Shown here: positions 52,624 through 60,257 of the stretch, one piece after another
Numbering within the stretch: the stretch's first letter is position 1
Layout: every line of letters starts with the position of its first letter
Source of the DNA: UBA8919 sp041658185
GTDB taxonomy: Bacteria; Elusimicrobiota; UBA8919
Length of the DNA stretch: 64,000 bases
Direction of reading: 5' to 3'
Assembly: GCA_041658185.1 (NCBI GenBank)
Contig: JBBAAR010000013.1
Coordinates: forward strand, 1-64,000
Made by a program: the position numbers and the translations under genes
The notes under the pieces: generated by a model
Told to the model about the DNA's origin: nothing
Seen by the model: the letters and a program-made list of their open reading frames with translations, nothing else
The model's database searches: none

Positions 52624-53910
52624 TTATTCTAATGCTTGCTCTATGTCGTAAATTATATCGTCAGTATGTTCAAGCCCTATTGAAAGCCGGATAAAATCCG
52701 GAGTAACGCCTGTGGCCAGTTGCTCTTCCTGCGACAATTGTTGGTGCGTTGTAGTAGCAGGATGAATAGCAAGCGTCTTGGCATCGCCGACATTAGCAAG
52801 ATGCGAAATAAGTTTCAGCGAGTTTATGAATTTTTTGCCCGCTTCCAGACCGCCTTTAATGCCAAATCCCAAAATCGCACCCGCACCGTAAGGAAGATAC
52901 TTTTTCACCCTGTTCTTTTCCGGCGACGATTTCAAACCCGGATAATTCACCCATGCCACCTTCGGATGTTTTTCAAGATATTCCGCCACCTTTAAGGCAT
53001 TTTCCGAATGACGCGGCAAACGCAAATGCAACGTTTCCAGTCCCTGCAAAAACAGGAATGAGTTGAACGGCGACAACGCAGGACCTAAATCACGAAGAAG
53101 CGTTACCCTTGCTTTAATTATGTAAGCGATGTTGCCGAGCGGTTTTAACGCCTCAACAAAATTCAGCCCGTGATAACTCGGGTCAGGGTCGGCGATAAGC
53201 GGAAATTTTCCGTTCGTCCAGTCAAATTTCCCGGAATCAACTATTACGCCGCCGAGAGACGTCCCGTGACCGCCGATAAACTTCGTAGCGGAATAGACGA
53301 CGATGTCCACTCCGAAATCAATGGGTCTTAACAGGTATGGCGAAACGGTGTTGTCCAAAATAAAAGGGATTCCGTTTTTGTGCGCGATTTTTGAGATCCC
53401 CTCCAAATCCGCGACATCCAGTTTCGGATTGCCGATTGACTCAGCATACACCGCTTTCGTTTTCGGCGTGATGGCTTTTTCAATCGCAGCCAGATCATTT
53501 GATTTTACAAACTTCACTTTGATGCCGAATTTAGGAAACGTGTAATGGAAAAGGTTGTAAGTCCCGCCGTAAAGATTGTCGGCAGACACTATTTCGTCAC
53601 CTGCTTGTGCGATATTTAAAATCGCCAATGTTTCAGCTGCCTGCCCGCTTGCAACCGCTAAAGATCCCACACCACCATCTAAAAGAGCCATCCTTTTTTC
53701 AAAAACATCAGTTGTCGGGTTCATTAGACGCGTATAGATATTACCGAACTCTTTAAGTGCAAAAAGATTTGCAGCGTGTTCAGTGTTTTTGAACTGATAA
53801 GAAGTCGTCTGATAAATCGGCACAGCCCTTGCCCCCGTCGTAGGATCCGCAACCTGTCCTCCGTGCAACGCCAACGTCTCCACCTTCAAACCTTCATTTT
53901 TTTCAGCCAT
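52624..53910 (-). CDS. metY: O-acetylhomoserine sulfhydrylase
   Basis: 428-residue Cys/Met metabolism PLP enzyme with ETLALHGGQ, YTRLMNPTTDVFEKRMALLD, ASGQAAETLAILNIAQAGDE and the PLP lysine in VYSATKFIGGHGTSLGG. It makes homocysteine directly from O-acetylhomoserine and sulfide; Wolinella-type MetY uses a thiocarboxylated carrier instead of free sulfide. First structural gene behind rrf2. Confidence 0.93.
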   Translation of the reverse strand: MAEKNEGLKVETLALHGGQVADPTTGARAVPIYQTTSYQFKNTEHAANLFALKEFGNIYTRLMNPTTDVFEKRMALLDGGVGSLAVASGQAAETLAILNIAQAGDEIVSADNLYGGTYNLFHYTFPKFGIKVKFVKSNDLAAIEKAITPKTKAVYAESIGNPKLDVADLEGISKIAHKNGIPFILDNTVSPYLLRPIDFGVDIVVYSATKFIGGHGTSLGGVIVDSGKFDWTNGKFPLIADPDPSYHGLNFVEALKPLGNIAYIIKARVTLLRDLGPALSPFNSFLFLQGLETLHLRLPRHSENALKVAEYLEKHPKVAWVNYPGLKSSPEKNRVKKYLPYGAGAILGFGIKGGLEAGKKFINSLKLISHLANVGDAKTLAIHPATTTHQQLSQEEQLATGVTPDFIRLSIGLEHTDDIIYDIEQALE

Positions 53911-53962
53911 TTTCTTATCCCCCTTATTTTTATTTTCTCTGTTCTTAAACCCGCAGACATTT

Positions 53963-54433
53963 TCAAATTGAATAATCCGGTGACTTCACGGACATGCTTT
54001 CTACTTTTTCCGAAATATCCGCAAAAGTGGTACCGTCAATAATTTTGTTTGTAAAATCGCGGATTTCCGTCCACATTTCTACGAACGGACATCGTCTAAA
54101 AAAACTGCATTTAGACGTAGCCGTCCGGCTTACGCAGGAAATCGGGGAAGTTGAGCCCTCCATCAGACGAACAATTTCCCCGACTTTTATTTTTTCCGGC
54201 GGCTTTGCAAGATAAACTCCCCCAACCGGTCCCCGTTTGCTTCTGACATATCCGGCGCCTTTCAAGATGAGAATAATCTGTTCAAGATATTTTACCGGAA
54301 TATCCTGTCTTTTTGAAATTTCCTTAATCTGGACAAGCCCCTTGGAGTTTATCCCGATTCCTTTATCGGGATAATTTAGGGACAAGTCCAGTAAAATTTT
54401 TAATGCGTAATCGCCTTTGAAAGTTATTTTCAT
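53963..54433 (-). CDS. Rrf2-family regulator (IscR/CymR-like)
   Basis: A 156-residue winged-helix protein (ITFKGDYALKILLDLSLNYP, ISKRQDIPVKYLEQIILILK, GYVRSKRGPVGGVYLAKPP). Three Cys in the loop CVSRTATSKCSFFRRC could bind an Fe-S cluster. ATG 54433 follows GGGG; the longer frame would start with TTG inside the operator. It heads the methionine/cysteine operon, and a copy of its own operator precedes cysH, so it probably represses sulfur assimilation. Confidence 0.88.
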   Translation of the reverse strand: MKITFKGDYALKILLDLSLNYPDKGIGINSKGLVQIKEISKRQDIPVKYLEQIILILKGAGYVRSKRGPVGGVYLAKPPEKIKVGEIVRLMEGSTSPISCVSRTATSKCSFFRRCPFVEMWTEIRDFTNKIIDGTTFADISEKVESMSVKSPDYSI

Positions 54434-54463
54434 TTTTTTACCCCAGAGCGAAGGGAACATTAC

Positions 54464-54512
54464 TTTGTCTATCAACTTACTATACTATAACATAAAAGCA
54501 GAAATTTGTCAA
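54464..54512 (-). promoter_or_regulatory. rrf2 promoter and operator
   Basis: TTGACA (54512-54507), a 17-bp spacer and TATAGT (54489-54484) with an upstream TG. Immediately downstream lies TAGTAAGTTGATAGACAAA (54482-54464), matching the cysH operator. A bound repressor would block the transcription start. Confidence 0.8.
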
Positions 54513-54578
54513 GTACTTTTTTTTAATTTTTTATTTTTTGTTTTTGAGGTAAGGCAAGCGAGCAGTGTTTACCGTCAA
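54507..54578 (-). repeat. Promoter-bearing intergenic repeat, copy 2
   Basis: On the minus strand TTGACGGTAAACAC, then GCCTTACCTCAAAAAC, an A-rich run and AAAAGTACTTGACA. It supplies the -35 box of rrf2. I see no gene in the rest of 54579-54655. Confidence 0.75.
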
Positions 54579-54655
54579 TAAATGGATAAAGTGAATGGAT
54601 AAAAGTTAAAATAAAAAATTAAAGTTGATTTGAAAATTGATTGTGCCGTTAATGT

Positions 54656-55489
54656 TTAATTGTTCGGCTTAATTCCATAAACTTTTATGCTGACCGCTGA
54701 ATTTGCAAGTGCTTTTATTTCTTCAATTGAAATATTCAGATTTTTAATAATCGTCTGTACAGCCGGGTCATTGGTCATAAATTCTACAGGGAAAAATGTC
54801 TCATCTATTATTTTAACTTCTTTAAATCCAACTGCTTCTATTGTCTTTATATAATCCGGCTTCATCATTGCACCTGCCAGACATCCGATATTCGCTTCAA
54901 CGGATTCTTTTACAGCATCCGGAAGTGCTTTCAATAAAACAATATCTGAAATCATAATTCTGCCGCCTGGTTTAAGTACTCTGAATGCCTCTTTGAAAAC
55001 TTTATCTTTATCCGGCGAAAGATTAATAACACAGTTTGATATGATTATATCAACAGAATTGTCGCCGACAGGTAGATTTTCAATTTCACCGAGTTTGAAC
55101 TCAACATTTTGATAATTGCCTTTTTTAGCATTCTCTTTTGCTTTTTTAATCATTTCGGGCGTCATATCAATTCCGATGACCCTTCCATTTTTGCCGACTT
55201 TTTTGGCAGCCAAAAAACAATCAAAACCGGGGCCAGAACCCAAATCAAGCACGGTCTCTCCTTCTTTTAATGAAGCAATCGCAACAGGATTACCGCAACC
55301 CAAACCCAAATTCGCCCCTTCAGGCACAGAAGTTAGTTCTTCTTCCGTATATCCTATTCTTTTACTGATACTTTCTGTATTCACGGTATCTCCGCAACAG
55401 GAACATTTAGAAGTGCAGCAGGAACTGTCTTGTTTTGCAACTTTAGCATAACCTTCTCTTACAACTTTTTTTATTTCTTTGTTATTCAT
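54656..55489 (-). CDS. arsM: Arsenite S-adenosylmethyltransferase
   Basis: 277 residues with a Cys-rich N-terminus (SSCCTSKCSCCGD), SAM site VLDLGSGPGFDCFLAAKKVG, IIISNCVINLSPDK and NIGCLAGAM. The separated cysteines match the As(III)-binding Cys set of ArsM. It methylates arsenite with SAM. An AbrB-type regulator gene is encoded upstream on the same strand. Confidence 0.93.
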   Translation of the reverse strand: MNNKEIKKVVREGYAKVAKQDSSCCTSKCSCCGDTVNTESISKRIGYTEEELTSVPEGANLGLGCGNPVAIASLKEGETVLDLGSGPGFDCFLAAKKVGKNGRVIGIDMTPEMIKKAKENAKKGNYQNVEFKLGEIENLPVGDNSVDIIISNCVINLSPDKDKVFKEAFRVLKPGGRIMISDIVLLKALPDAVKESVEANIGCLAGAMMKPDYIKTIEAVGFKEVKIIDETFFPVEFMTNDPAVQTIIKNLNISIEEIKALANSAVSIKVYGIKPNN

Positions 55490-55503
55490 ATTTAAAATCT
55501 CCT

Positions 55504-55637
55504 TTATAATTTTTCGGCTATTTTTACTGCAACTTTTTTAGCGTGAGTTTTAATTTCATCTTCCGGCATTTCGTTTATTCCGAAAAGATTCCTGTCAAAA
55601 TCGTAAAGTTTATCGACGATGATTACTTCCGGCTTAA
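55504..55637 (-). pseudogene. C-terminal gene fragment upstream of arsM
   Basis: An open stretch without start codon encodes EFKPEVIIVDKLYDFDRNLF and GINEMPEDEIKTHAKKVAVK before a stop at 55504. It looks like the end of a real protein, but I do not recognise the family. The next upstream frame is a different one (55634-55774), so a frameshift or truncation has occurred. Confidence 0.4.
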
Positions 55638-55774
55638 ACTCTAAGAAGATTTAAAACTCTTTCTCTAAGTTTTTTTTCAAATTTACTCTCGAATGTAGAG
55701 TAGATTTTACTAAGATTCCCATAGCTTTCTTTAATTTTCCCTTTGACTCTTAATATTGTTTTATTCTTTTCCAT
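55634..55774 (-). CDS. Possible 46-residue basic protein
   Basis: MEKNKTILRVKGKIKESYGN, LSKIYSTFESKFEKKLRERV, then LNLLRV. An AGGAAA-type ribosome-binding site precedes the ATG, 11 bases after the AbrB gene. It is Lys-rich and helical. It may be a small gene or the 5' part of the broken gene whose end is at 55504. Confidence 0.35.
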   Translation of the reverse strand: MEKNKTILRVKGKIKESYGNLSKIYSTFESKFEKKLRERVLNLLRV

Positions 55775-55785
55775 ATTTTCCTGTT

Positions 55786-56067
55786 TTATTTTTGCGTCAT
55801 TTCTTTCATCATAGGACCGAGCAGGTCTTTTACCATTTCTGCAAAGTCGCCGGATTTAATAAGAGAAATGCAGAATATTTTTTTCTCTTTTTCCCAGACA
55901 ACAACAGCCATCTTGTCTCCTGCTTTAATACCTGCCTTCTTTCTTAATTCTTTTGGAAGCACCATCTGTCCCCGGGCATCAATACTTATTAGCGACTCTA
56001 CTTTGCAACATCCCATATTGCTGCTAATGGTCGGACAGCACGCCGCAATATTTTTATCCCTTTTCAT
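55786..56067 (-). CDS. AbrB-domain regulator with Cys-rich N-terminus (HgcAB-associated-like)
   Basis: A 93-residue SpoVT/AbrB protein (SLISIDARGQMVLPKELRKK, AGIKAGDKMAVVVW) with CCP and GCCKVE Cys pairs and the tail GDFAEMVKDLLGPMMKEM. This combination resembles proteins annotated as HgcAB-associated. The Cys pairs may sense arsenic or mercury. ATG 56067 (MKRDKN) is preferred because GGAGG lies seven bases upstream. Confidence 0.8.
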   Translation of the reverse strand: MKRDKNIAACCPTISSNMGCCKVESLISIDARGQMVLPKELRKKAGIKAGDKMAVVVWEKEKKIFCISLIKSGDFAEMVKDLLGPMMKEMTQK

Positions 56068-56119
56068 TTTCATCACCTCCGCATCATACATCTGATTAAT
56101 CATAATAATCAGTTATTTC

Positions 56120-56161
56120 AGTATCTACTGATACTATAACAAAAAAGTAAAAACTTGTCAA
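56120..56161 (-). promoter_or_regulatory. Promoter and palindromic operator of the AbrB-arsM unit
   Basis: TTGACA (56161-56156), a 17-bp spacer and TATAGT (56138-56133). AGTATC-AGTA-GATACT (56135-56120) is a perfect palindrome overlapping the -10 end. It is well placed for autorepression. Confidence 0.75.
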
Positions 56162-56226
56162 GTACTTTTTTTATTTTTAAAAATTTTATTTTTTGAGGTA
56201 AGGGGTTGGGTAAATTTTACCGACAA
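56156..56226 (-). repeat. Promoter-bearing intergenic repeat, copy 3
   Basis: On the minus strand TTGTCGGTAAAATTTACC, CCTTACCTCAAAAAAT, an A/T-rich run and AAAAAAGTACTTGACA. Confidence 0.75.
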
Positions 56227-56242
56227 GGAATGATACTTCGTG

Positions 56243-57529
56243 TCACTTTTTTTCCCATTTGAGGAGTTCGGCGACTTTTGACAACGATGAGCCGTCTTTT
56301 ATTTCTTTGCGGAGGCGGTTTTCCGTTTCCAAAACATTCATCGCGCGGTTTGTGAATTCCACAGCAACCTCTTTCGGAATAACCATAATTCCGTCATCAT
56401 CGCCGACGAGCCAGTCGCCGGGCTGAATTCTTACGCCCGAAATTACAATCGGAACATTTATTTCGCCAAAACCCTTTGGTTCGCCGGCTTGAGGTGTGAT
56501 TAATGCTGCGAATGCGGGAAATTTTAATTTTTTAATATCCGCGGTGTCTCTTATCCCGCCGGATATCACAACGCCGGAGACCTTTTTGTTAATTGCGGAA
56601 TTTGTCGCAAGTTCACCCCACACGGCAGGCGGAACGCCGCCGGCATCAATAACAATTACATCGCCTTCTTTTGCAACGTCTATCGCCTGGACCGGCTTGG
56701 CCCAATCGCCCGGATACGTCCTCACCGTTACCGCTGGACCGATCATTTTTACGTTAGGCGTTATGGGATAAATATTTTTTAGCGGAAGACCCCTGTGAAG
56801 CGCATCAGAAATATTTGCCGTTGAAACTTTTTTTAGAATATCTCTTATATTTTTTTCCGACACCCGGCTGAAAAATTCCGACTTGATTTTTATTTTTCGG
56901 TTTATCGCTTTTTTGATTTTTTGCGTTTCTGATTCCGCATTTTTTGATTTTGTGATGGCACCGCCGACGATTATTACTGAAGCGCCCGCTTTTACCGCAT
57001 CAGCGGCATTTTCCGAATTTACCCCCCCGGCAATCGCAACCGGAATTTTAACCGCAGAAGATACTTTTTTCACTATATCAAATGAAATTTTTCCCTTCAT
57101 CTGCTCGTCAATCGGAATATGAACATCAATGTAATCTGCACCCAATTTTTCTATTTCTTTCGCTCTTTTTACAGCATCCGGCACGCCCAATAAATCCACC
57201 ATTATTTCGGCGCCGTAATTTTTAGCCGCTGAAACGGATTCTTTTATGGTTTCATCGTCGGAAGTTCCCAAAACAGAAACTATATTAGCACCGGCTTTTG
57301 CGGCAATTTCAACCTCGGTCCGACCGACATCAGCGGTCTTCATATCGGCAACGATTTTTATGTGCGGAAATTTTTTTCTCAATTCACGGATACAGTTAAG
57401 CCCCTCGCTTTTTATTAACGGAGTCCCTGCTTCAAGCCAATCCGCTCCGCCCGCAACTGCTTCTTCGGCAAGTTTGAGTGCCCTTTTCAAATCAACAAAA
57501 TCAAGTGCCACTTGTAAAATCGGTTTCAT
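56243..57529 (-). CDS. 3-hexulose-6-phosphate synthase fused to an RraA-like domain
   Basis: Residues 1-205 are an HPS/OMPDC-type barrel (LQVALDFVDLKRAL, GADWLEAGTPLIKSEG, VADMKTADVG, DYIDVHIPIDEQ, VAIAGGV). Residues about 225-428 are an RraA/HMG-aldolase-like domain (GPAVTVRTYPGDWAKP, VIVIDAGGVPPAVWGELATN, VSGVVISGGIRDTADI, GDDDGIMVIP). HPS joins formaldehyde to ribulose-5-phosphate, or in reverse releases ribulose-5-phosphate. The role of the RraA part is uncertain. Confidence 0.88.
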   Translation of the reverse strand: MKPILQVALDFVDLKRALKLAEEAVAGGADWLEAGTPLIKSEGLNCIRELRKKFPHIKIVADMKTADVGRTEVEIAAKAGANIVSVLGTSDDETIKESVSAAKNYGAEIMVDLLGVPDAVKRAKEIEKLGADYIDVHIPIDEQMKGKISFDIVKKVSSAVKIPVAIAGGVNSENAADAVKAGASVIIVGGAITKSKNAESETQKIKKAINRKIKIKSEFFSRVSEKNIRDILKKVSTANISDALHRGLPLKNIYPITPNVKMIGPAVTVRTYPGDWAKPVQAIDVAKEGDVIVIDAGGVPPAVWGELATNSAINKKVSGVVISGGIRDTADIKKLKFPAFAALITPQAGEPKGFGEINVPIVISGVRIQPGDWLVGDDDGIMVIPKEVAVEFTNRAMNVLETENRLRKEIKDGSSLSKVAELLKWEKK

Positions 57530-57558
57530 TATTTTACCTCTCTTAAATCACAGAACTA

Positions 57559-57644
57559 AAGCAAGAAATTTCTGAAGAGCCTTCCCGACGTTACGTCGGG
57601 ATAGAATGAGTTCTACCGAGTGTCTCAAAGAAATTTGCTTGCAA
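57559..57644. repeat. Hairpin element with imperfect inverted ends
   Basis: Outer arms GCAAGAAATTTCTGA (57561-57575) and TCAAAGAAATTTGCTTGC (57625-57642) are inverted copies. In the centre TCCCGACGTTACGTCGGGA (57583-57601) is a second hairpin. There is no T-run for termination. It fills the gap between the glycosylase and HPS genes and could be a small non-coding mobile element. Confidence 0.65.
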
Positions 57645-57650
57645 GCGTTT

Positions 57651-58268
57651 TCATTTTAATATCTCTCCCGTTTTATACGACCATAAAGTCAAATCAAGTT
57701 CATCCATACCAATCCCGACTTTTTTTGAAAACTTTTTCATCTTATTTTCAATTTCAAGATAATTTCTGTCGCTTGCGTTTATCACTTTCATTTCTCTCAA
57801 GGCATTTAAAATGTGCTTATCAAGTATCGCATAATCCGAATAGCCGATGTTTCTCAAGAAATGGCTTGCCTCTTTATATCCGATGCCTTTTATGTCTTTT
57901 GTCTCGGCAAAAAATTTTCTTAGCCCTTGCGGTGATTTTACGGAATTAAGCAATTTTTTCATTTTTAATCCGCAGATATTTTTCAAATAATTTCTTGTGT
58001 GAACGATATATCTTGCACGGACGTTGTAAAATCTGTGATTGCCTTTAAGTAAGTTTTTAATTCCTGTTTCATCAGCAGTTAAAATTTTAGCTTTTATAGC
58101 GGCGATTGATTTAAGCCCCATTTTTGCCGAGGCGTTTGCCGTTAAAATGCAGAAACAGAGTTCTTCAAAAATTTCCTTGTCGGATTTGGGCGATTTGAAC
58201 TCTAAAAGACGATTATTTATTTCCGATTTTTTGAGACGATGCCATTTTTTTAATTGTCTGATATTCAT
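57651..58268 (-). CDS. ogg: 8-oxoguanine DNA glycosylase/AP lyase (Ogg2-type)
   Basis: 205-residue HhH-GPD protein with CFCILTANASAKMG, DIKGIGYKEASHFLRNIG (hairpin with catalytic Lys) and YAILDKHILN (catalytic Asp). This matches the short Ogg2 family found in archaea and anaerobic bacteria. It removes oxidised guanine. The gene starts five bases after the PilZ-TPR gene stops. Confidence 0.88.
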   Translation of the reverse strand: MNIRQLKKWHRLKKSEINNRLLEFKSPKSDKEIFEELCFCILTANASAKMGLKSIAAIKAKILTADETGIKNLLKGNHRFYNVRARYIVHTRNYLKNICGLKMKKLLNSVKSPQGLRKFFAETKDIKGIGYKEASHFLRNIGYSDYAILDKHILNALREMKVINASDRNYLEIENKMKKFSKKVGIGMDELDLTLWSYKTGEILK

Positions 58269-58272
58269 ATTT

Positions 58273-60183
58273 TTACTTTATTTTTAAAATCCGCTTAAAC
58301 TCCGGCAAATTTTTCATCTCATTAAACTCGTAGGAATTTTTTGCAAGTTCCCGGTAGGTTCTGTCTAATGATACGGCTTTATCCAATGCAGATAGTGCAG
58401 ATGAGGTGTCGTCTTTAAGGGCATGAATTTGGGCAATATTGAAAATTACTCTTGCCGATTGCGGGTTTATGTTAAGCGCTTCACGGTAGGCGTCAAGCGA
58501 GGCATCATAAAACGCCTTCTTTCTGTAAAGAAATCCGAGCCATTCAAACGCCTCGGTAAAATCATTTTTTTTAGCAATCGCTTTTAAAAAATTTACAACC
58601 GCACCATCCGGCTCCGTTTCGTTTTTGACAATTCCCGTCTCAAAATACTCAACCGCATTTTTGGAAAGATTTGCCCGGCTTAAAAATAAAATCGCGGTTT
58701 TGAAATTTCCTTTCAACCCAAAAACTTTTCCGATAGACAAATACGCCTCATCCGGCAATTTTAAATCAACGGATATGTCTAAAAACTCTTTCATTGCGGC
58801 GTCGTACTTTTTTTCTTTTTCGTAACAGATCCCGAGATAAACCTTCGCTAAGGATACATCGGTATTCCGCGATGTTAGAAACTTTGCTCTGATAAAATAA
58901 TTTTTTGCGTCTTTGAGACGGTTGAGTTTCAGATTTATTTTCCCCAGTTCCAGAAGGGCCGTAAAATTGTCCAGATGTAATACAAGCACTTTTTTATACT
59001 CCCGTTCCGCGTTTGCATACATTCTCATTTTTGTATATGTCTGGGCAAGTTTAAGACGGACATCCGATTTTTTTGGCTCGTATTTCAGGACAATTTTATA
59101 GTTTTTGACTGCTGCTTCATATTCAGGAACTAAAAGTTTTTTTTCGGCATTTGTAAGTATACTTTCCGTGATTTTGTCTTTAAGGATATATATCCCCGCA
59201 ACTATTAAAAAAAACAGAACGATAACCGACAAAACATTTTTTCGCTTTATTTTTACGGACATTTTTTTAGGCGCGGCGGAAAGCGGCGGTGTTTGGACAG
59301 ACAAAGCAGAAGAGACAGCGATAATTCTTTCTTCAATTGGTGCGGCTTTTTCAATATTAGAAATAGCAGGTCGTATAATCGGAGTTTCAACCGGCGACGG
59401 CAAGGAAATTTCCGGTTTAGGAATTTCCGGTGTAATCGCAGGAATGACCGAAGCGACTGAAGGAAGTCCCTGTGGGAGAAGTCCCGTAGGGATAACAACC
59501 GCATCGCTTTTTTTATCTAATGCTTCCTGTTTTTCTGGCATGAAAATGGGAACGGTATCCATTTTCATTTCTTTTACAAATTCCACGGGAGGCGGCGAGA
59601 TAATCGGCTTTTCCGATTTAACTACGGTAATTTTCACATCCAGCGGCGAGACATTTGTTTCCTCCGGTTTTTTTTCTTCAATAATCTGCTGCTTTATATC
59701 TGTTATAACTATTCCCGAAGTTTTCTCGTCGCTGGCGTGAACCTTTGCGGATTTTCCTTTTTTATCGCAAAGCGTTCCGAACATGCACTCTTCAAAACAG
59801 AAATTCTTATCACCCTCCGCACTTTTTTTACGGCATTTTTCATAGTCAAAGGATATAAGATTTAACATCTCCACAGTTGCTTCGTCAATTTCCGTAAAAG
59901 AAATTCCCGCGAGATATTGTCCGTCTATATTTTCAAGCCGTATTACTTTTCCTTTTATCTCAAATGGCTCAATACCGCGAAGACGGATATATAGAGAAAA
60001 TGTGAAAAATTTCGGGAGCGGTTCGGAAATTGTAAGTCCGAGACCTCCGGCGGAAATGTCAACGATTTGTCCGACAATCGGGTCCTGATAAAAAGGCGGC
60101 GGGAAATGAACCTCAACCGGCTCAGCGATACCTTCTATAACGGCAAATCTTTTATGTTTTCTCCTTTCTGATACATCAGCCAT
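58273..60183 (-). CDS. PilZ-domain and TPR membrane protein
   Basis: Residues 1-115 form a PilZ domain (ERRKHKRFAV, IVDISAGGLGLTIS), the usual c-di-GMP-binding pattern RxxxR and D/NxSxxG. A Cys cluster (CFEECMFGTLCDKKG) and a long Pro-rich linker follow. Then come one membrane helix (LSVIVLFFLIVAGIYIL, about 325) and TPR repeats to residue 636 outside the membrane. Part of the linker (VIPTGLLPQGLPSVASV) is encoded by the palindromic element. The mRNA appears leaderless. Confidence 0.82.
   Translation of the reverse strand: MADVSERRKHKRFAVIEGIAEPVEVHFPPPFYQDPIVGQIVDISAGGLGLTISEPLPKFFTFSLYIRLRGIEPFEIKGKVIRLENIDGQYLAGISFTEIDEATVEMLNLISFDYEKCRKKSAEGDKNFCFEECMFGTLCDKKGKSAKVHASDEKTSGIVITDIKQQIIEEKKPEETNVSPLDVKITVVKSEKPIISPPPVEFVKEMKMDTVPIFMPEKQEALDKKSDAVVIPTGLLPQGLPSVASVIPAITPEIPKPEISLPSPVETPIIRPAISNIEKAAPIEERIIAVSSALSVQTPPLSAAPKKMSVKIKRKNVLSVIVLFFLIVAGIYILKDKITESILTNAEKKLLVPEYEAAVKNYKIVLKYEPKKSDVRLKLAQTYTKMRMYANAEREYKKVLVLHLDNFTALLELGKINLKLNRLKDAKNYFIRAKFLTSRNTDVSLAKVYLGICYEKEKKYDAAMKEFLDISVDLKLPDEAYLSIGKVFGLKGNFKTAILFLSRANLSKNAVEYFETGIVKNETEPDGAVVNFLKAIAKKNDFTEAFEWLGFLYRKKAFYDASLDAYREALNINPQSARVIFNIAQIHALKDDTSSALSALDKAVSLDRTYRELAKNSYEFNEMKNLPEFKRILKIK
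59453..59495 (+). repeat. Dispersed palindromic element, tandem partial copy inside the PilZ-TPR gene
   Basis: GCGACTGAAGGAAGTCCCTG, TGGGAGAAGTCCCGTAGGG, ATAA: a full copy followed by a second AGTCCC...GGGA half. It lies in the disordered linker and keeps the frame. Confidence 0.75.
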
Positions 60184-60191
60184 AGTTTTTT

Positions 60192-60234
60192 AGTATATAA
60201 ATTTTGTTGACAAATGTCAAGATATTTGTAAAAT
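60192..60234. promoter_or_regulatory. Back-to-back divergent promoters with a palindromic -35 centre
   Basis: Plus strand: TTGACA (60207-60212), 16 bp, TAAAAT (60229-60234). Minus strand: TTGACA (60220-60215), 17 bp, TATACT (60197-60192). The two -35 boxes form TTGACAAATGTCAA. The minus -10 ends nine bases before the ATG at 60183, so that mRNA has almost no leader. Confidence 0.75.
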
Positions 60235-60257
60235 AACCATTGATAAACGGATCTAAT

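Noticed and set aside
57583..57601. TCCCGACGTTACGTCGGGA hairpin as a rho-independent terminator
   Set aside because: No run of T follows on either strand, and it is nested inside longer inverted repeats.
59105..59740. A 211-codon plus-strand reading frame opposite the PilZ-TPR gene
   Set aside because: It lies entirely within a well-supported gene on the other strand, has Thr/Ile/Ser-rich low-complexity content that mirrors the Pro-rich linker, and has no recognisable domain.
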